Positions 8,893-17,289 of a stretch of DNA of 24,487 bases are shown piece by piece. The position numbers were made by a program, and so were the translations under genes. The stretch lies in contig CALEST010000222.1 in assembly GCA_937907555.1 (NCBI GenBank), positions 1 to 24,487 on the forward strand. Direction: 5' to 3'. Under the pieces are notes generated by a model. That model saw only the letters and a program-made list of their open reading frames with translations. It was not told the DNA's origin and did not search any database. Numbering within the stretch: the first letter of the stretch is position 1; every line of letters begins with the position of its first letter. Source of the DNA: an uncultured Sediminibacterium sp. Lineage in GTDB: Bacteria; Bacteroidota; Bacteroidia; Chitinophagales; Chitinophagaceae.

Positions 8893-9936
8893 ATGTTTAC
8901 ACTATTAGTGATCATTATTGTTTTGGCCTTCATATTTGACTATATCAATGGATTTCATGATGCAGCCAATTCAATTGCAACCATCGTTTCAACCAAGGTA
9001 TTAACTCCATTTCAGGCTGTACTTTGGGCTGCTGTTTTCAACTTTGCGGCTTTCTTTATTTCCAAATACATTTTCAAAGAATTTGGTATTGGTAATACCG
9101 TTGCCAAATGGGTGAATGCTGAATTTATAACGCTGGAAGTTTTAATGGCAGGTATTATGGCCGCAATTACCTGGAATTTAATTACCTGGTGGTTTGGTAT
9201 TCCTTCCAGTTCTTCACATACACTAATGGGGGGATTCATTGGAGCAGCATTGGCACATGCAGGAGGATTGAGCGGAGAAGCAGGAGATGTAATCAATTAT
9301 GCTAAAGTGGTTCCTACTTTCCTATTTATCTTCTTTGCTCCTTTAATAGGTATGTTCATTGCGTTTGTCATTACCATTTTAATTGTCCATCTATGTAAAC
9401 GATCGAACCCTTATAAAGCAGAAAACTGGTTTAAAAAATTACAGCTGGTATCATCAGCCGCATTCAGCATTGGGCATGGCGGAAATGATGCTCAGAAAGT
9501 AATGGGGATTATTGGAGCCGCCATCATTTTCTATGAAAAAAACACCAATGGCGTCATTATGGATTTCAACACTTTTGTGAATGCCTATCCGTGGGTACCA
9601 TTTACCAGCTTTCTTTGTATAGGACTGGGAACATTAAGCGGAGGCTGGAAGATTGTAAAAACCATGGGTACCAAAATCACGAAAGTAACCCCATTGGAAG
9701 GAGTTGCTGCTGAAACAGCAGGTGCCATTACCTTATTCATGACCGAACACTTTAAAATTCCGGTTTCTACTACACATACCATTACGGGTGCTATTATTGG
9801 GGTTGGCGCAACCAAAAGATTAAGTGCCGTAAGATGGGGCGTAACCGTAAATCTATTGTGGGCATGGATTTTAACCATTCCAATTTCAGCATTGATTGCC
9901 GGAATATTCTATGCAATAATTAAATTGATAGAGTAA
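8893..9936 (+). CDS. PiT-family inorganic phosphate transporter
   Basis: Polytopic membrane protein of 347 residues, normal for short bacterial PiT carriers. Both halves of the inverted repeat carry the family signatures. The N-terminal half has DYINGFHDAANSIATIVSTK (about residues 17-36) and the SSSSHTLMGGFIGAA helix. The C-terminal half has GGNDAQKVMGIIGA and PVSTTHTITGAIIGVG. These are the phosphate-binding GxHDAxN/GxNDAQK elements. It takes up inorganic phosphate, possibly as a metal-phosphate complex, coupled to protons or sodium. It follows the DUF47 gene by 18 bp. The end of the gene is followed by a stem-loop with a T tract (9961-9995), so transcription probably stops before galE. Confidence 0.95.
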   Translation: MFTLLVIIIVLAFIFDYINGFHDAANSIATIVSTKVLTPFQAVLWAAVFNFAAFFISKYIFKEFGIGNTVAKWVNAEFITLEVLMAGIMAAITWNLITWWFGIPSSSSHTLMGGFIGAALAHAGGLSGEAGDVINYAKVVPTFLFIFFAPLIGMFIAFVITILIVHLCKRSNPYKAENWFKKLQLVSSAAFSIGHGGNDAQKVMGIIGAAIIFYEKNTNGVIMDFNTFVNAYPWVPFTSFLCIGLGTLSGGWKIVKTMGTKITKVTPLEGVAAETAGAITLFMTEHFKIPVSTTHTITGAIIGVGATKRLSAVRWGVTVNLLWAWILTIPISALIAGIFYAIIKLIE

Positions 9937-9960
9937 AATAATCAGCCAAAGCATTGAATT

Positions 9961-9995
9961 AGCGTATATTGCAGAAAACATTATACGCTTTTTTT
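9961..9995 (+). terminator. Intrinsic terminator after the phosphate transporter gene, abutting galE
   Basis: AGCGTATA (9961-9968) pairs with TATACGCT (9982-9989) around a 13-nt loop, and a run of six T (9990-9995) follows. The last T is directly adjacent to the galE ATG at 9996. The left arm and loop also contain TATATTG, a -7-like sequence one base short of TAnnTTTG. A galE transcript started there would lack the stem. Confidence 0.65.
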
Positions 9996-11036
9996 ATGGC
10001 AAAAATTTTAGTTACAGGTGGTACAGGTTATATAGGTTCCCATACCATCGTAGATTTAATTGAGAATGGATTTGATGTTATTTCTATAGATAATTTTTCC
10101 AGATCAACCACTATCGCATTGGCAGGCATAGAAAAAATTACCGGTAAAAAAGTAAAAAACTATACCGTTGATTTAAAAAATTTCGATGAAACCCAGGCGG
10201 TATTTCAGGAGAATCCGGATATTGACGGTATCATTCACTTTGCAGCATATAAAGCGGTGGGCGAGTCCGTAGAAGAGCCGCTGCGTTATTATGAAAACAA
10301 TATGTTTGGGTTAATCAACCTACTCAAATGTGTACAGGAATTTTCCATACCCAATTTTGTATTTTCTTCCTCATGCACTGTTTATGGAAATCCGGATGCC
10401 ATACCTGTAACAGAAACCTCTCCAATTAAACCAGCAGAATCTCCTTATGGAGCAACCAAACAAATGGGAGAAGTAGTAATTAAAGACTTTACCAAAGCAG
10501 TACCTACCAAAACAATCCTATTAAGATATTTTAATCCGGTGGGAGCACACCCGTCTTGTAATATTGGAGAGCTGCCAGTAGGTAAGCCGCAGAACTTAGT
10601 ACCTGCCATTACTCAAACAGCAATAGGCAAACTACCTAAAATGTGGGTACATGGAAACGACTACCCTACTAAAGATGGCTCCTGTGTAAGAGACTATATT
10701 CATGTTTCTGATATTGCCCACGCTCATACTTTGGCCATACAATATTTACTGGATGGAAAGAACGAAACCAATTGCGATACCTTCAACCTGGGAACAGGCG
10801 ATGGGGTTAGCGTGTTGGAAGCCATACATACTTTTGAAGCAGTAAGTGGGGTAAAATTAAATTACGAAATAGGACCTCGCAGAACAGGTGATGTTATTGC
10901 CATTTATGCCAATAACGATGCAGCAGTAACAAAACTGGGATGGAAAATTAAATACGGCATTAAAGAAATGATGGACACAGCCTGGAAATGGGAGTTGAAG
11001 ATGAAACAGGAAGCAGATCAGGCTGTAAACAATTAG
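9996..11036 (+). CDS. galE: UDP-glucose 4-epimerase
   Basis: Extended short-chain dehydrogenase/reductase of 346 residues, close to the usual ~340 for GalE. The Rossmann NAD site is KILVTGGTGYIGSH (G8-G14), the FAAYKAVGES stretch is characteristic of GalE, and the catalytic triad is in FSSSCTVYG (S125-S127) and SPYGATK (Y151, K155). LRYFNPVGAHPS and DGSCVRDYIHVSDIA complete the signature. It interconverts UDP-glucose and UDP-galactose for galactose use and surface-polysaccharide synthesis. An upstream TTG at 9969 lies in the loop of the terminator hairpin, so the ATG at 9996, which gives the family N-terminus MAKILVTGG, is chosen. Its TAG stop overlaps the stop of the convergent gene. Confidence 0.96.
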   Translation: MAKILVTGGTGYIGSHTIVDLIENGFDVISIDNFSRSTTIALAGIEKITGKKVKNYTVDLKNFDETQAVFQENPDIDGIIHFAAYKAVGESVEEPLRYYENNMFGLINLLKCVQEFSIPNFVFSSSCTVYGNPDAIPVTETSPIKPAESPYGATKQMGEVVIKDFTKAVPTKTILLRYFNPVGAHPSCNIGELPVGKPQNLVPAITQTAIGKLPKMWVHGNDYPTKDGSCVRDYIHVSDIAHAHTLAIQYLLDGKNETNCDTFNLGTGDGVSVLEAIHTFEAVSGVKLNYEIGPRRTGDVIAIYANNDAAVTKLGWKIKYGIKEMMDTAWKWELKMKQEADQAVNN

Positions 11037-11749
11037 TTATTATCATTGACTTCACTCTTCAGTGTTGCCAGGGAATTATAAAAGGAAACGATTTTAATTA
11101 AATCTGTTTCCTTTTTTATTTTCAGGTCCTCCCTTTCAATAAATCCTTTTACTTCGTTGGTCCAGTCGGGGAACAAACGCATGAGATCATTTACTTTCTG
11201 AACCTTGTGCATCTGACCATCCGAATAAATGTAAAAGAAAAACAAGGGATCCATTTTAAAAGTAACCCCTTGTCCGTATTCCATGCGGTCAGACATAGTG
11301 AATCTAATGAACTTAAGCAATTGCGCTTTCCCTTCTGCTAATACCTGATAAAGGGTATTGGGATACTGCTTATCAATTCCGGGAAAACCAGCCTGAAAAA
11401 CAGCTGCTTTTTTACCCTCCTGTAAAAATTCAATTCTTTCAATAGGGGAAGTAACTACAATCAATCTTTGCTTATCATCTTCTGTAAAAACACGTCCATT
11501 GTAAAGATTCAACTTAAAGTTTCCGCCCACCATATCTTCTCCTGAAAAAAGCCGGAGTCTGGCCGGAATAAAATCTTTACTAAACCAGGGACTTCCTTCA
11601 AAGGGAACACCATAATAATTCCCATCCCTGTAATAAGAGGGATCAAAATTGAAGCGGAAATAATAAATATTGTATGCTCCGGATAGCTGAGCATCCACTT
11701 TGAATTGATTGCAGATAAACAGGATTATTAAAAGCCCAATCGATTTCAT
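11033..11749 (-). CDS. Secreted protein of unknown function, paralogue of the gene upstream
   Basis: The 238-residue product starts with a signal peptide (MKSIGLLIILFICNQFKVDA, then Q). The frame also opens with a TTG at 11755, which I reject. I do not recognise the family. It is clearly related to the 223-residue product encoded just upstream: SPIERIEF matches SPIYKVEF, GFPGIDKQYPNTLYQVLAEG matches GFDPIDDLNQNNFYQVLSDG, and the C-terminal FIEREDLKIKKETDLIKIVS matches FIKKERTKFRKQADLEKLFN. The shared pattern is a small beta-rich domain followed by a charged C-terminal helix. It starts 14 bp after the previous stop, so the two are probably co-transcribed. Its TAA stop overlaps the galE stop on the other strand. 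Confidence 0.85.
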   Translation of the reverse strand: MKSIGLLIILFICNQFKVDAQLSGAYNIYYFRFNFDPSYYRDGNYYGVPFEGSPWFSKDFIPARLRLFSGEDMVGGNFKLNLYNGRVFTEDDKQRLIVVTSPIERIEFLQEGKKAAVFQAGFPGIDKQYPNTLYQVLAEGKAQLLKFIRFTMSDRMEYGQGVTFKMDPLFFFYIYSDGQMHKVQKVNDLMRLFPDWTNEVKGFIEREDLKIKKETDLIKIVSFYNSLATLKSEVNDNN

Positions 11750-11763
11750 AAACAAGGTGAATC

Positions 11764-12435
11764 CTATTTATTCAATTGATTGTAATAATTAAAAAGCTTC
11801 TCCAGATCAGCCTGTTTTCTGAACTTGGTTCTTTCTTTCTTAATGAAAGCGTTCACTTCTGTGGTTTTATCTACCATTAGAGCAAGCACCTGGTCTTCTT
11901 TGGTAATTTTTACCAGTTTTGTTCCAGATGCGGCATAAAAATTAATCAGCTTATCGGTTGTAGTAACGGCTCCGGTGCCATACACCTGTTTGGTTTCTGT
12001 TTGAAACTTGGTATCCATCAGCAAACGCAATTTGCCATCAGATAAAACCTGATAGAAGTTATTCTGATTCAGATCGTCAATTGGATCAAATCCCTTTTCG
12101 AACACCGTAGTGCTGCCATTGGGCATTTCAAATTCAACCTTGTAAATAGGGCTAACGACTTCCATATCTGCACCAGTAGGATCCTGGTAGAACAATCGGT
12201 TGAACTGCAACAAAAGTTTGTATTTGAACTCACCGGAAAGTTTGCCAGCTTTAGTAAACAGATTGGCTTTCAGGTATTCCGGATGAAACAGATAATTCGT
12301 ATTTTCAATGGTAGCAGACTGTGTGCGTACATCAAGTCCGTTGGCATCTTTTAAAAAAATGGTTCCGCCGGGTTGCTGTGCATTAACCTTGGCATCGGAT
12401 GCAATAATAAAAAAACAAAACAGTACTTTTTTCAT
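11764..12435 (-). CDS. Secreted protein of unknown function, first of a tandem paralogous pair
   Basis: A 223-residue product with a signal peptide ending in AQQ (MKKVLFCFFIIASDAKVNAQ). It matches the following gene's product across most of its length (see that entry), so the pair looks like an old tandem duplication. The segment MEVVSPIYKVEFEMPNGS...VFEKGFDPIDD, followed by FYQVLSDGKLRLLM, resembles Bacteroidota periplasmic proteins of unknown function that are usually tied to surface or gliding biology, but I cannot name the family. It begins 19 bp downstream of the prfA stop on the same strand. It could therefore be read through from prfA. Confidence 0.85.
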   Translation of the reverse strand: MKKVLFCFFIIASDAKVNAQQPGGTIFLKDANGLDVRTQSATIENTNYLFHPEYLKANLFTKAGKLSGEFKYKLLLQFNRLFYQDPTGADMEVVSPIYKVEFEMPNGSTTVFEKGFDPIDDLNQNNFYQVLSDGKLRLLMDTKFQTETKQVYGTGAVTTTDKLINFYAASGTKLVKITKEDQVLALMVDKTTEVNAFIKKERTKFRKQADLEKLFNYYNQLNK

Positions 12436-12454
12436 ACTGTTAATATATGAATTT

Positions 12455-13516
12455 TTATTGATTCAACATTTTTTCCGCATTTTCTGCCATCTGCAATGCC
12501 TCAATAAACTCATCAATTTCCCCATTGATAACAGCGTCCAGATTATAGGAAGTTAAACCAATTCTATGATCCGTAACCCTGCCCTGTGGCCAGTTATAGG
12601 TTCTGATCTTGGCACTGCGATCGCCGGTACTTACCAGGGTCTTACGCTGACGCGCAATTTCATCTTCCTGCTTTCTAACCTGTTCTTCATACAATTTGGT
12701 TCTTAACATAACCATCGCTTTCTCCCGGTTGGCCAACTGTGAACGCTCGGTCTGACAAACCACTACCACTCCTGTTGGAATATGGGTAAGGAATACTTTG
12801 GTTTCCACTTTGTTTACGTTCTGACCACCCGCACCACCGCTTCGGGCAGTTTCCATTTTTACATCACTCTCTTTTAATTCAAAATCCAGTTCCTCAGCTT
12901 CCGGCATCACCGCAACAGTAGCTGCAGAAGTATGTACCCTACCCTGAGTTTCTGTATTTGGCACACGTTGCACACGATGCACCCCGCTTTCAAATTTTAA
13001 TGTTCCGTAAACATCTTCTCCACTTACTTCTACAACCACTTCCTTGTATCCGCCTACGGTTCCCTCACTTTCACTCACTACTGCAGTTTTCCAGCCTTTC
13101 TTAGAGCAATATTTTAAATACATGCCCAACAAGTCGCCGGCAAATAAACTGGCTTCATCTCCACCTGTTCCTGCTCTGATTTCCAAAATGGCATTTTTAT
13201 CATCCTGAGGATCTTTAGGAATTAAGAGCTTAGTCAGTTCCTTTTCTAATGACTCTTTCTTTTCTTCCAGCTCAGGCAATTCCATTTTGGCCAATTCACG
13301 CATTTCATCATCGGAACTATTCAAAGCCTCTTTGGCATATTGATGATCGGCCAGCACTTTCACATATTCTTCGTAAGGCTTAACAATTTTTTCCAATGAA
13401 CGGTATTCTTTACTGTATACCCCAAACTCCTTCTGGTTATTAATAATTTCCGGATTGGTAAGGGCAATTCCTACCTGGTCAAATCTGGCTTTTATGGCTT
13501 CGAGCTTATTCAGCAT
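12455..13516 (-). CDS. prfA: Peptide chain release factor 1
   Basis: The 353-residue product is the class I release factor that reads UAA and UAG at the ribosome and triggers peptidyl-tRNA hydrolysis. The catalytic GGQ is in RSGGAGGQNVNKVETKVFL (GGQ at 230-232). The codon-recognition PxT tripeptide is PNT (186-188) in HRVQRVPNTETQGRVHTSAA, which marks RF1 rather than RF2 (which has SPF). The N-terminal coiled-coil domain and the C-terminal QGRVTDHRIGLT motif are complete. The length is normal. The ATG at 13516 is preceded by an exact -7 box (13540-13547). No programmed frameshift is present, as expected for RF1. Confidence 0.97.
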   Translation of the reverse strand: MLNKLEAIKARFDQVGIALTNPEIINNQKEFGVYSKEYRSLEKIVKPYEEYVKVLADHQYAKEALNSSDDEMRELAKMELPELEEKKESLEKELTKLLIPKDPQDDKNAILEIRAGTGGDEASLFAGDLLGMYLKYCSKKGWKTAVVSESEGTVGGYKEVVVEVSGEDVYGTLKFESGVHRVQRVPNTETQGRVHTSAATVAVMPEAEELDFELKESDVKMETARSGGAGGQNVNKVETKVFLTHIPTGVVVVCQTERSQLANREKAMVMLRTKLYEEQVRKQEDEIARQRKTLVSTGDRSAKIRTYNWPQGRVTDHRIGLTSYNLDAVINGEIDEFIEALQMAENAEKMLNQ

Positions 13517-13539
13517 AATGTGGGCATATTTTGGGAGTG

Positions 13540-13547
13540 CAAAAGTA
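13540..13547 (-). promoter_or_regulatory. -7 promoter box (TACTTTTG) for prfA
   Basis: On the minus strand this reads TACTTTTG, an exact TAnnTTTG match, with the prfA ATG 23 nt downstream. It sits in the 54-bp gap between the histidine kinase stop and prfA, so prfA need not depend on the kinase transcript. No clear -33 TTG is visible. Confidence 0.55.
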
Positions 13548-13570
13548 CGGTTTTATAAGGGTTTTAGTGC

Positions 13571-16531
13571 TCAGAATACAATTCTAATTCGGGTTCCGCC
13601 CCCTTTTTGAGAGAAAATTTGCAGGCTTGCACCTGATTCAGAAGCCCTTTCATTTAAATTCTCCAGTCCAAAACCGCTGCTCACCTCTTCCATTTCAAAG
13701 CCCTTTCCATCGTCCTCAATTTCAATTTCGGCCAGATGGTTTACCTGGATCCGGATGGTTACTTTGGAACAATCGGCATGTTTCAGGGCATTGGTTAAAA
13801 CCTCCTGCATCATTCTTAACAAGTGAATACTTTCCGCGGGGGTTAATCGCTTGTCAACTTCAATATTTTCTATCACCTCTATAGCAATTTCAGGATAATT
13901 GGGACGAATACGATTCACTAAATTCTTGAACCGATCACTCAATGCTGTTACACTGATTTCCTGGTACTGCAATACCCAGATGGTTTCCCTTAAAGCATTC
14001 ACCATATCATCGGCATTTTCCTTTAATTTTTGCAGCGTGCTGCTGGTATATTCATCCTTTCTTTCCAGCTGGTTGATATTGGTTTTTATTGCTGCAGCAT
14101 AAGCCCCCAGATGGTCATGTAAATCGCGGGAAATCCGCTCGCGCTCCTTGTAAATCTGTTGTTCAATTTCAGACTGCTGCAAACGTTGCCGTATTTTCCG
14201 TTTGGTAAAAAAACGAACCAGCATCAGCAGCACAATAAGCAGCAGCACAATCATAGGACCCACATAAAATGGATTTTGCCAAAACGGAGGCTTGCGACTA
14301 ATGAATATTTTTTTGATAGGTGCTTTCCCCAATTGAGCTATTGATTCAGCCGCACGAATTTCCAGTTGAAAGGATTTATAGGGCAAATTGGTAAAACTGA
14401 TTCTTCGGTTATTGGGCTGCAGTGTAATCCACTTGTCTACCAGTCCCTGGAACCTGTATTGATAAATTACTTTTTCTGCATTAATGAAAGAGGGCGAAGC
14501 AATTTCCAGAGAAATGGACTTATCATCTGATTGCAACCGGTAACGATCAGCAATTTGTACCGGATTAAAATTAATTGCCGCATCGGTAATATAACAATGT
14601 AGTATCGTGTTCAGGGGCTTGAATAAATCGGGCCTAATCATCACCAGTCCCTCTGAACTACCCGATAACAAAGTCCCGTTTTTATGAGCAAAAAAACTGG
14701 ACAACAGAAAATCAGAAGCCGGCATTCCATTTTGCTCAGACAATTGAAAAATTTGATCCTTGTCCTGATCAATTAAGTTCATACCAGTTGTAGTAGCCAC
14801 CCATACTCGATTGAATGAATCTGTCATAACTCCTGCAACTACATTTCCTGACAATCCATTTGTATGATTGTATTGATAGAATTTACCATTCAGCCATTTG
14901 TAAACCCCGTTGCTTAAGGTGGCAATCCAGATATTCCCATTCAAATCCTGAGTTGTACCGGTAACGATGGTTCTTTTAATGGGAGATGCTTTGTCATCAT
15001 TAGTTTTATACTGCAATATTATATTCAGAGATTTATCAAACACATCAATGCCGGTATTAGAACTCACCCAGGTTCTTTGCTCCCTGTCGGTAAATGCGTG
15101 CAACACATAAGAGCCTGACAGTTGATACCTTTTATCAACCGACTCAGACCAATATCTCTTTGTCTGCAGTGTTTTGTTATCCAGCAAAACAAGTCCTGAT
15201 TTAGTAGAAATGAACAGCTGGCCAATTCCCGAATGATAGTGCAAATGAAAAATAGTATTATCAGGCAACTTTAAATTATCTGTATTCGCAATCATTTGAA
15301 AACGGCCATCCGGATAAATTAAAAAGAGCCCTTCGTTTTCAACGGCAGCCCAGAGCATCCCCTTTTCACCGGCAACCAGGGCTCTCACTTTTTTCTTCGC
15401 AACTAAATTCCAGTTTTCAGTAGTTTTTTCTCGCTTGTAAATACCTGATACGGCAGCCAGCCATTCATTGTTATTACTGTCCAAAGCAAAGCCAAAAACA
15501 GTTTCGGTTTTATTGAGTGGCTGAATCAATTTAAACGCATTGGCTGTATGATTGTATATCAATAAACCATTGTTTGCAAATCCAATCCAGCTAATACCTG
15601 TAGAATCATGATAAGTACTTAAAATTGCATTGGCCTGATTCAGCGTAGAAGGCAATTGAGCCCCCCGCCAATAGTAGGGACGATGAGAGCTATCTACTAA
15701 CAACAAACCGGAAAGGCTGGAGAACCAAGCCTGATTACATAAATCAAAACTAAGGTGATAGATTTTCTCGGGTAAGGAAAAACTATCCAAAACCGTTACG
15801 CTGCTGTTAATCTTTACAATCTTTACCAGGGGTTTGTGTTCAACCCTTTCGTTGACCAACCAGAGTTTTTGCTCCTGGTCAAAACCAATTCTACTAATAG
15901 AAGCAGACCTGTCTAGTATACCATTGAAAAGATGATTTTTTTTAAAAGCAAAAGTCTTAGTGTCATATTGAACCAATTTATTTTTACTCAATCGCCAGAT
16001 TCCTTGTGCATTCACCGTGTAGGCGCAGCGCTCACTATACTTACCCATCAATTTTTTTATGCGTTTTTTTTGATGAAGCCATACATATAACTGATCCTCT
16101 GCAACAAATGCAAGGTCACCATTCCCCAATGGAAATATTTGTTCAAAAACATATTGAATAATATTTCTCCTATTGGGGTTGATATGTATCCTTTCAAAAC
16201 GATTGTTGCTGTAATTGAATTTGTTTAAGCCATTCCGCGTACCCACCCAGATATTCCCTGCGCCATCTTCACTAATGGCTGTGATATACTGGTCGCTGAT
16301 GGTCATGGTATCCTTTGCATCGTGTTTAAACCGGGTAAACCCTATTCCATCAAACCGGTTTAAGCCATCCTGGGTGCCCAGCCATACATATCCCTTTGAA
16401 TCCCTGAAAATAGCAGTAACTGCATTCTGAGACAATCCGTTTTTTACAGTGAAAGATAAAAAGCCAGGCTGTCCTGATCCCATCAGTACAAAACAGGTAT
16501 ATACCAAAAGCAAGGAAAGCTTTAATTGCAT
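13571..16531 (-). CDS. Sensor histidine kinase with periplasmic beta-propeller and Y_Y_Y domain (HisKA_3 type)
   Basis: A 986-residue membrane kinase. A signal peptide (MQLKLSLLLVYTCFVLMGSG, then Q) precedes a long periplasmic region made of two-component-regulator-propeller repeats: FRDSKGYVWLGTQDGLNRFD (near residue 43) and SEDGAGNIWVGTRNGLNKF (near 90), with further blade motifs to about 640. A Y_Y_Y-type domain (YQYRFQGLVDKW) precedes one transmembrane helix (about 752-774). The cytoplasmic part is a HisKA_3 dimerisation domain with ERISRDLHDHLGAYAA (phospho-accepting His about 805) and a HATPase_c domain (QEVLTNALKHADCSKV, IEIEDDGKGFEME, SSGFGLENLNERA). Unlike the hybrid kinases common in Bacteroidota it has no receiver or AraC domain. 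The divergent NarL-type regulator gene is its obvious partner. The signal is unknown; relatives often sense glycans. Confidence 0.93.
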   Translation of the reverse strand: MQLKLSLLLVYTCFVLMGSGQPGFLSFTVKNGLSQNAVTAIFRDSKGYVWLGTQDGLNRFDGIGFTRFKHDAKDTMTISDQYITAISEDGAGNIWVGTRNGLNKFNYSNNRFERIHINPNRRNIIQYVFEQIFPLGNGDLAFVAEDQLYVWLHQKKRIKKLMGKYSERCAYTVNAQGIWRLSKNKLVQYDTKTFAFKKNHLFNGILDRSASISRIGFDQEQKLWLVNERVEHKPLVKIVKINSSVTVLDSFSLPEKIYHLSFDLCNQAWFSSLSGLLLVDSSHRPYYWRGAQLPSTLNQANAILSTYHDSTGISWIGFANNGLLIYNHTANAFKLIQPLNKTETVFGFALDSNNNEWLAAVSGIYKREKTTENWNLVAKKKVRALVAGEKGMLWAAVENEGLFLIYPDGRFQMIANTDNLKLPDNTIFHLHYHSGIGQLFISTKSGLVLLDNKTLQTKRYWSESVDKRYQLSGSYVLHAFTDREQRTWVSSNTGIDVFDKSLNIILQYKTNDDKASPIKRTIVTGTTQDLNGNIWIATLSNGVYKWLNGKFYQYNHTNGLSGNVVAGVMTDSFNRVWVATTTGMNLIDQDKDQIFQLSEQNGMPASDFLLSSFFAHKNGTLLSGSSEGLVMIRPDLFKPLNTILHCYITDAAINFNPVQIADRYRLQSDDKSISLEIASPSFINAEKVIYQYRFQGLVDKWITLQPNNRRISFTNLPYKSFQLEIRAAESIAQLGKAPIKKIFISRKPPFWQNPFYVGPMIVLLLIVLLMLVRFFTKRKIRQRLQQSEIEQQIYKERERISRDLHDHLGAYAAAIKTNINQLERKDEYTSSTLQKLKENADDMVNALRETIWVLQYQEISVTALSDRFKNLVNRIRPNYPEIAIEVIENIEVDKRLTPAESIHLLRMMQEVLTNALKHADCSKVTIRIQVNHLAEIEIEDDGKGFEMEEVSSGFGLENLNERASESGASLQIFSQKGGGTRIRIVF

Positions 16532-16561
16532 ATCATTAAATTAATACATTTATTATAAATC

Positions 16562-16569
16562 CAAATACA
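16562..16569 (-). promoter_or_regulatory. Possible -7 box of the propeller kinase gene, overlapping the palindrome
   Basis: On the minus strand this reads TGTATTTG, one mismatch from TAnnTTTG, with the kinase ATG about 30 nt downstream. It overlaps the outer part of the palindrome at 16564-16583, so binding there could block it. The call is weak. Confidence 0.25.
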
Positions 16570-16583
16570 GCAAATGCTGTATT
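16564..16583. promoter_or_regulatory. 20-bp palindrome between kinase and regulator genes (copy 1)
   Basis: AATACAGCA, a 2-nt AA spacer, then TGCTGTATT: two perfect 9-bp arms. The arms are identical to those of a second copy at 17290-17309. It lies 21 nt upstream of CAACTTTA (16605-16612), a degenerate -7 box before the regulator's ATG at 16618. The size and symmetry fit a dimeric NarL/LuxR-type site. Binding by the adjacent regulator is inference. Confidence 0.7.
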
Positions 16584-16617
16584 GATGCTTTAAAAAAACT
16601 ATTTCAACTTTAGTCCA

Positions 16618-17289
16618 ATGATTCAAATTGGCATTGTAGACGACAAATCACTGAACCGTAATATGATCCGGCAGAATTTGTATGGCCTGAATGAAATTGA
16701 AGTAGTTTTAGAAGCAGTGAATGGGCTGGATTTTCTGGAAAAAATAAAAACACTGCCCAATCATCAATTACCGCAGGTTGTATTAATGGATCTTGACATG
16801 CCCGTACTGAACGGAATTGACACCATAGCCATTGCTACCATAAAATTTCCAAATATCAAATTCATAGTGGTAACTGTTTTTGATGACGATGACAAAATAT
16901 TTGAAGCCATTAAAGCAGGTGCTTCCGGATATTTATTAAAAGACGATGCACCGGACATGCTGGTTGATGCCATTCAGAATGCTTATCATTTAAACGGAGC
17001 TCCCATGAGTCCGGCCATAGCCAGAAAAACATTACTGTGGTTAAAACAAGGCCCCAAGCCTGCTAGTACACATCAAGAGCAACCAGACACCATGCTGAAT
17101 TCACTCAGTGAAAGAGAGCAGGAAATTTTAAAGTACCTAGTGGAAGGTCAGGACTACAAAAAAATTGCGGGCATTTTATTTATAAGTCCGCAGACGGTTC
17201 GCACACATATCAGCCGAATTTATGAGAAGCTGCATATCAATTCAAAAGCACAAGCCATTCAATTAGCACACAAATTCAAATGGAACTAA
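16618..17289 (+). CDS. NarL/FixJ-type response regulator (LuxR HTH)
   Basis: A 223-residue regulator. The receiver has IGIVDDKS (D8, D9), the phosphoacceptor in VVLMDLDMPVLNG (D58), VVTVFDDD (T86) and GYLLKDDAP (K108). The C-terminal LuxR-type helix-turn-helix is LSEREQEILKYLVEGQDYKK, then IAGILFISPQTVRTHISRIYEKL. It is divergent from the HisKA_3-type kinase, the class that normally signals to NarL-type regulators, so they form one system. The gene is bracketed by two palindromes with identical arms, one before it and one beginning right after its TAA stop. This suggests it controls itself and the following secreted-protein gene. If the weak box at 16605-16612 is its promoter, the mRNA would be nearly leaderless. 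Confidence 0.94.
   Translation: MIQIGIVDDKSLNRNMIRQNLYGLNEIEVVLEAVNGLDFLEKIKTLPNHQLPQVVLMDLDMPVLNGIDTIAIATIKFPNIKFIVVTVFDDDDKIFEAIKAGASGYLLKDDAPDMLVDAIQNAYHLNGAPMSPAIARKTLLWLKQGPKPASTHQEQPDTMLNSLSEREQEILKYLVEGQDYKKIAGILFISPQTVRTHISRIYEKLHINSKAQAIQLAHKFKWN

Noticed and set aside
13627..16430. Several plus-strand open frames inside the propeller kinase gene
   Set aside because: Shadow frames of the 986-residue kinase; no motifs or start signals of their own.
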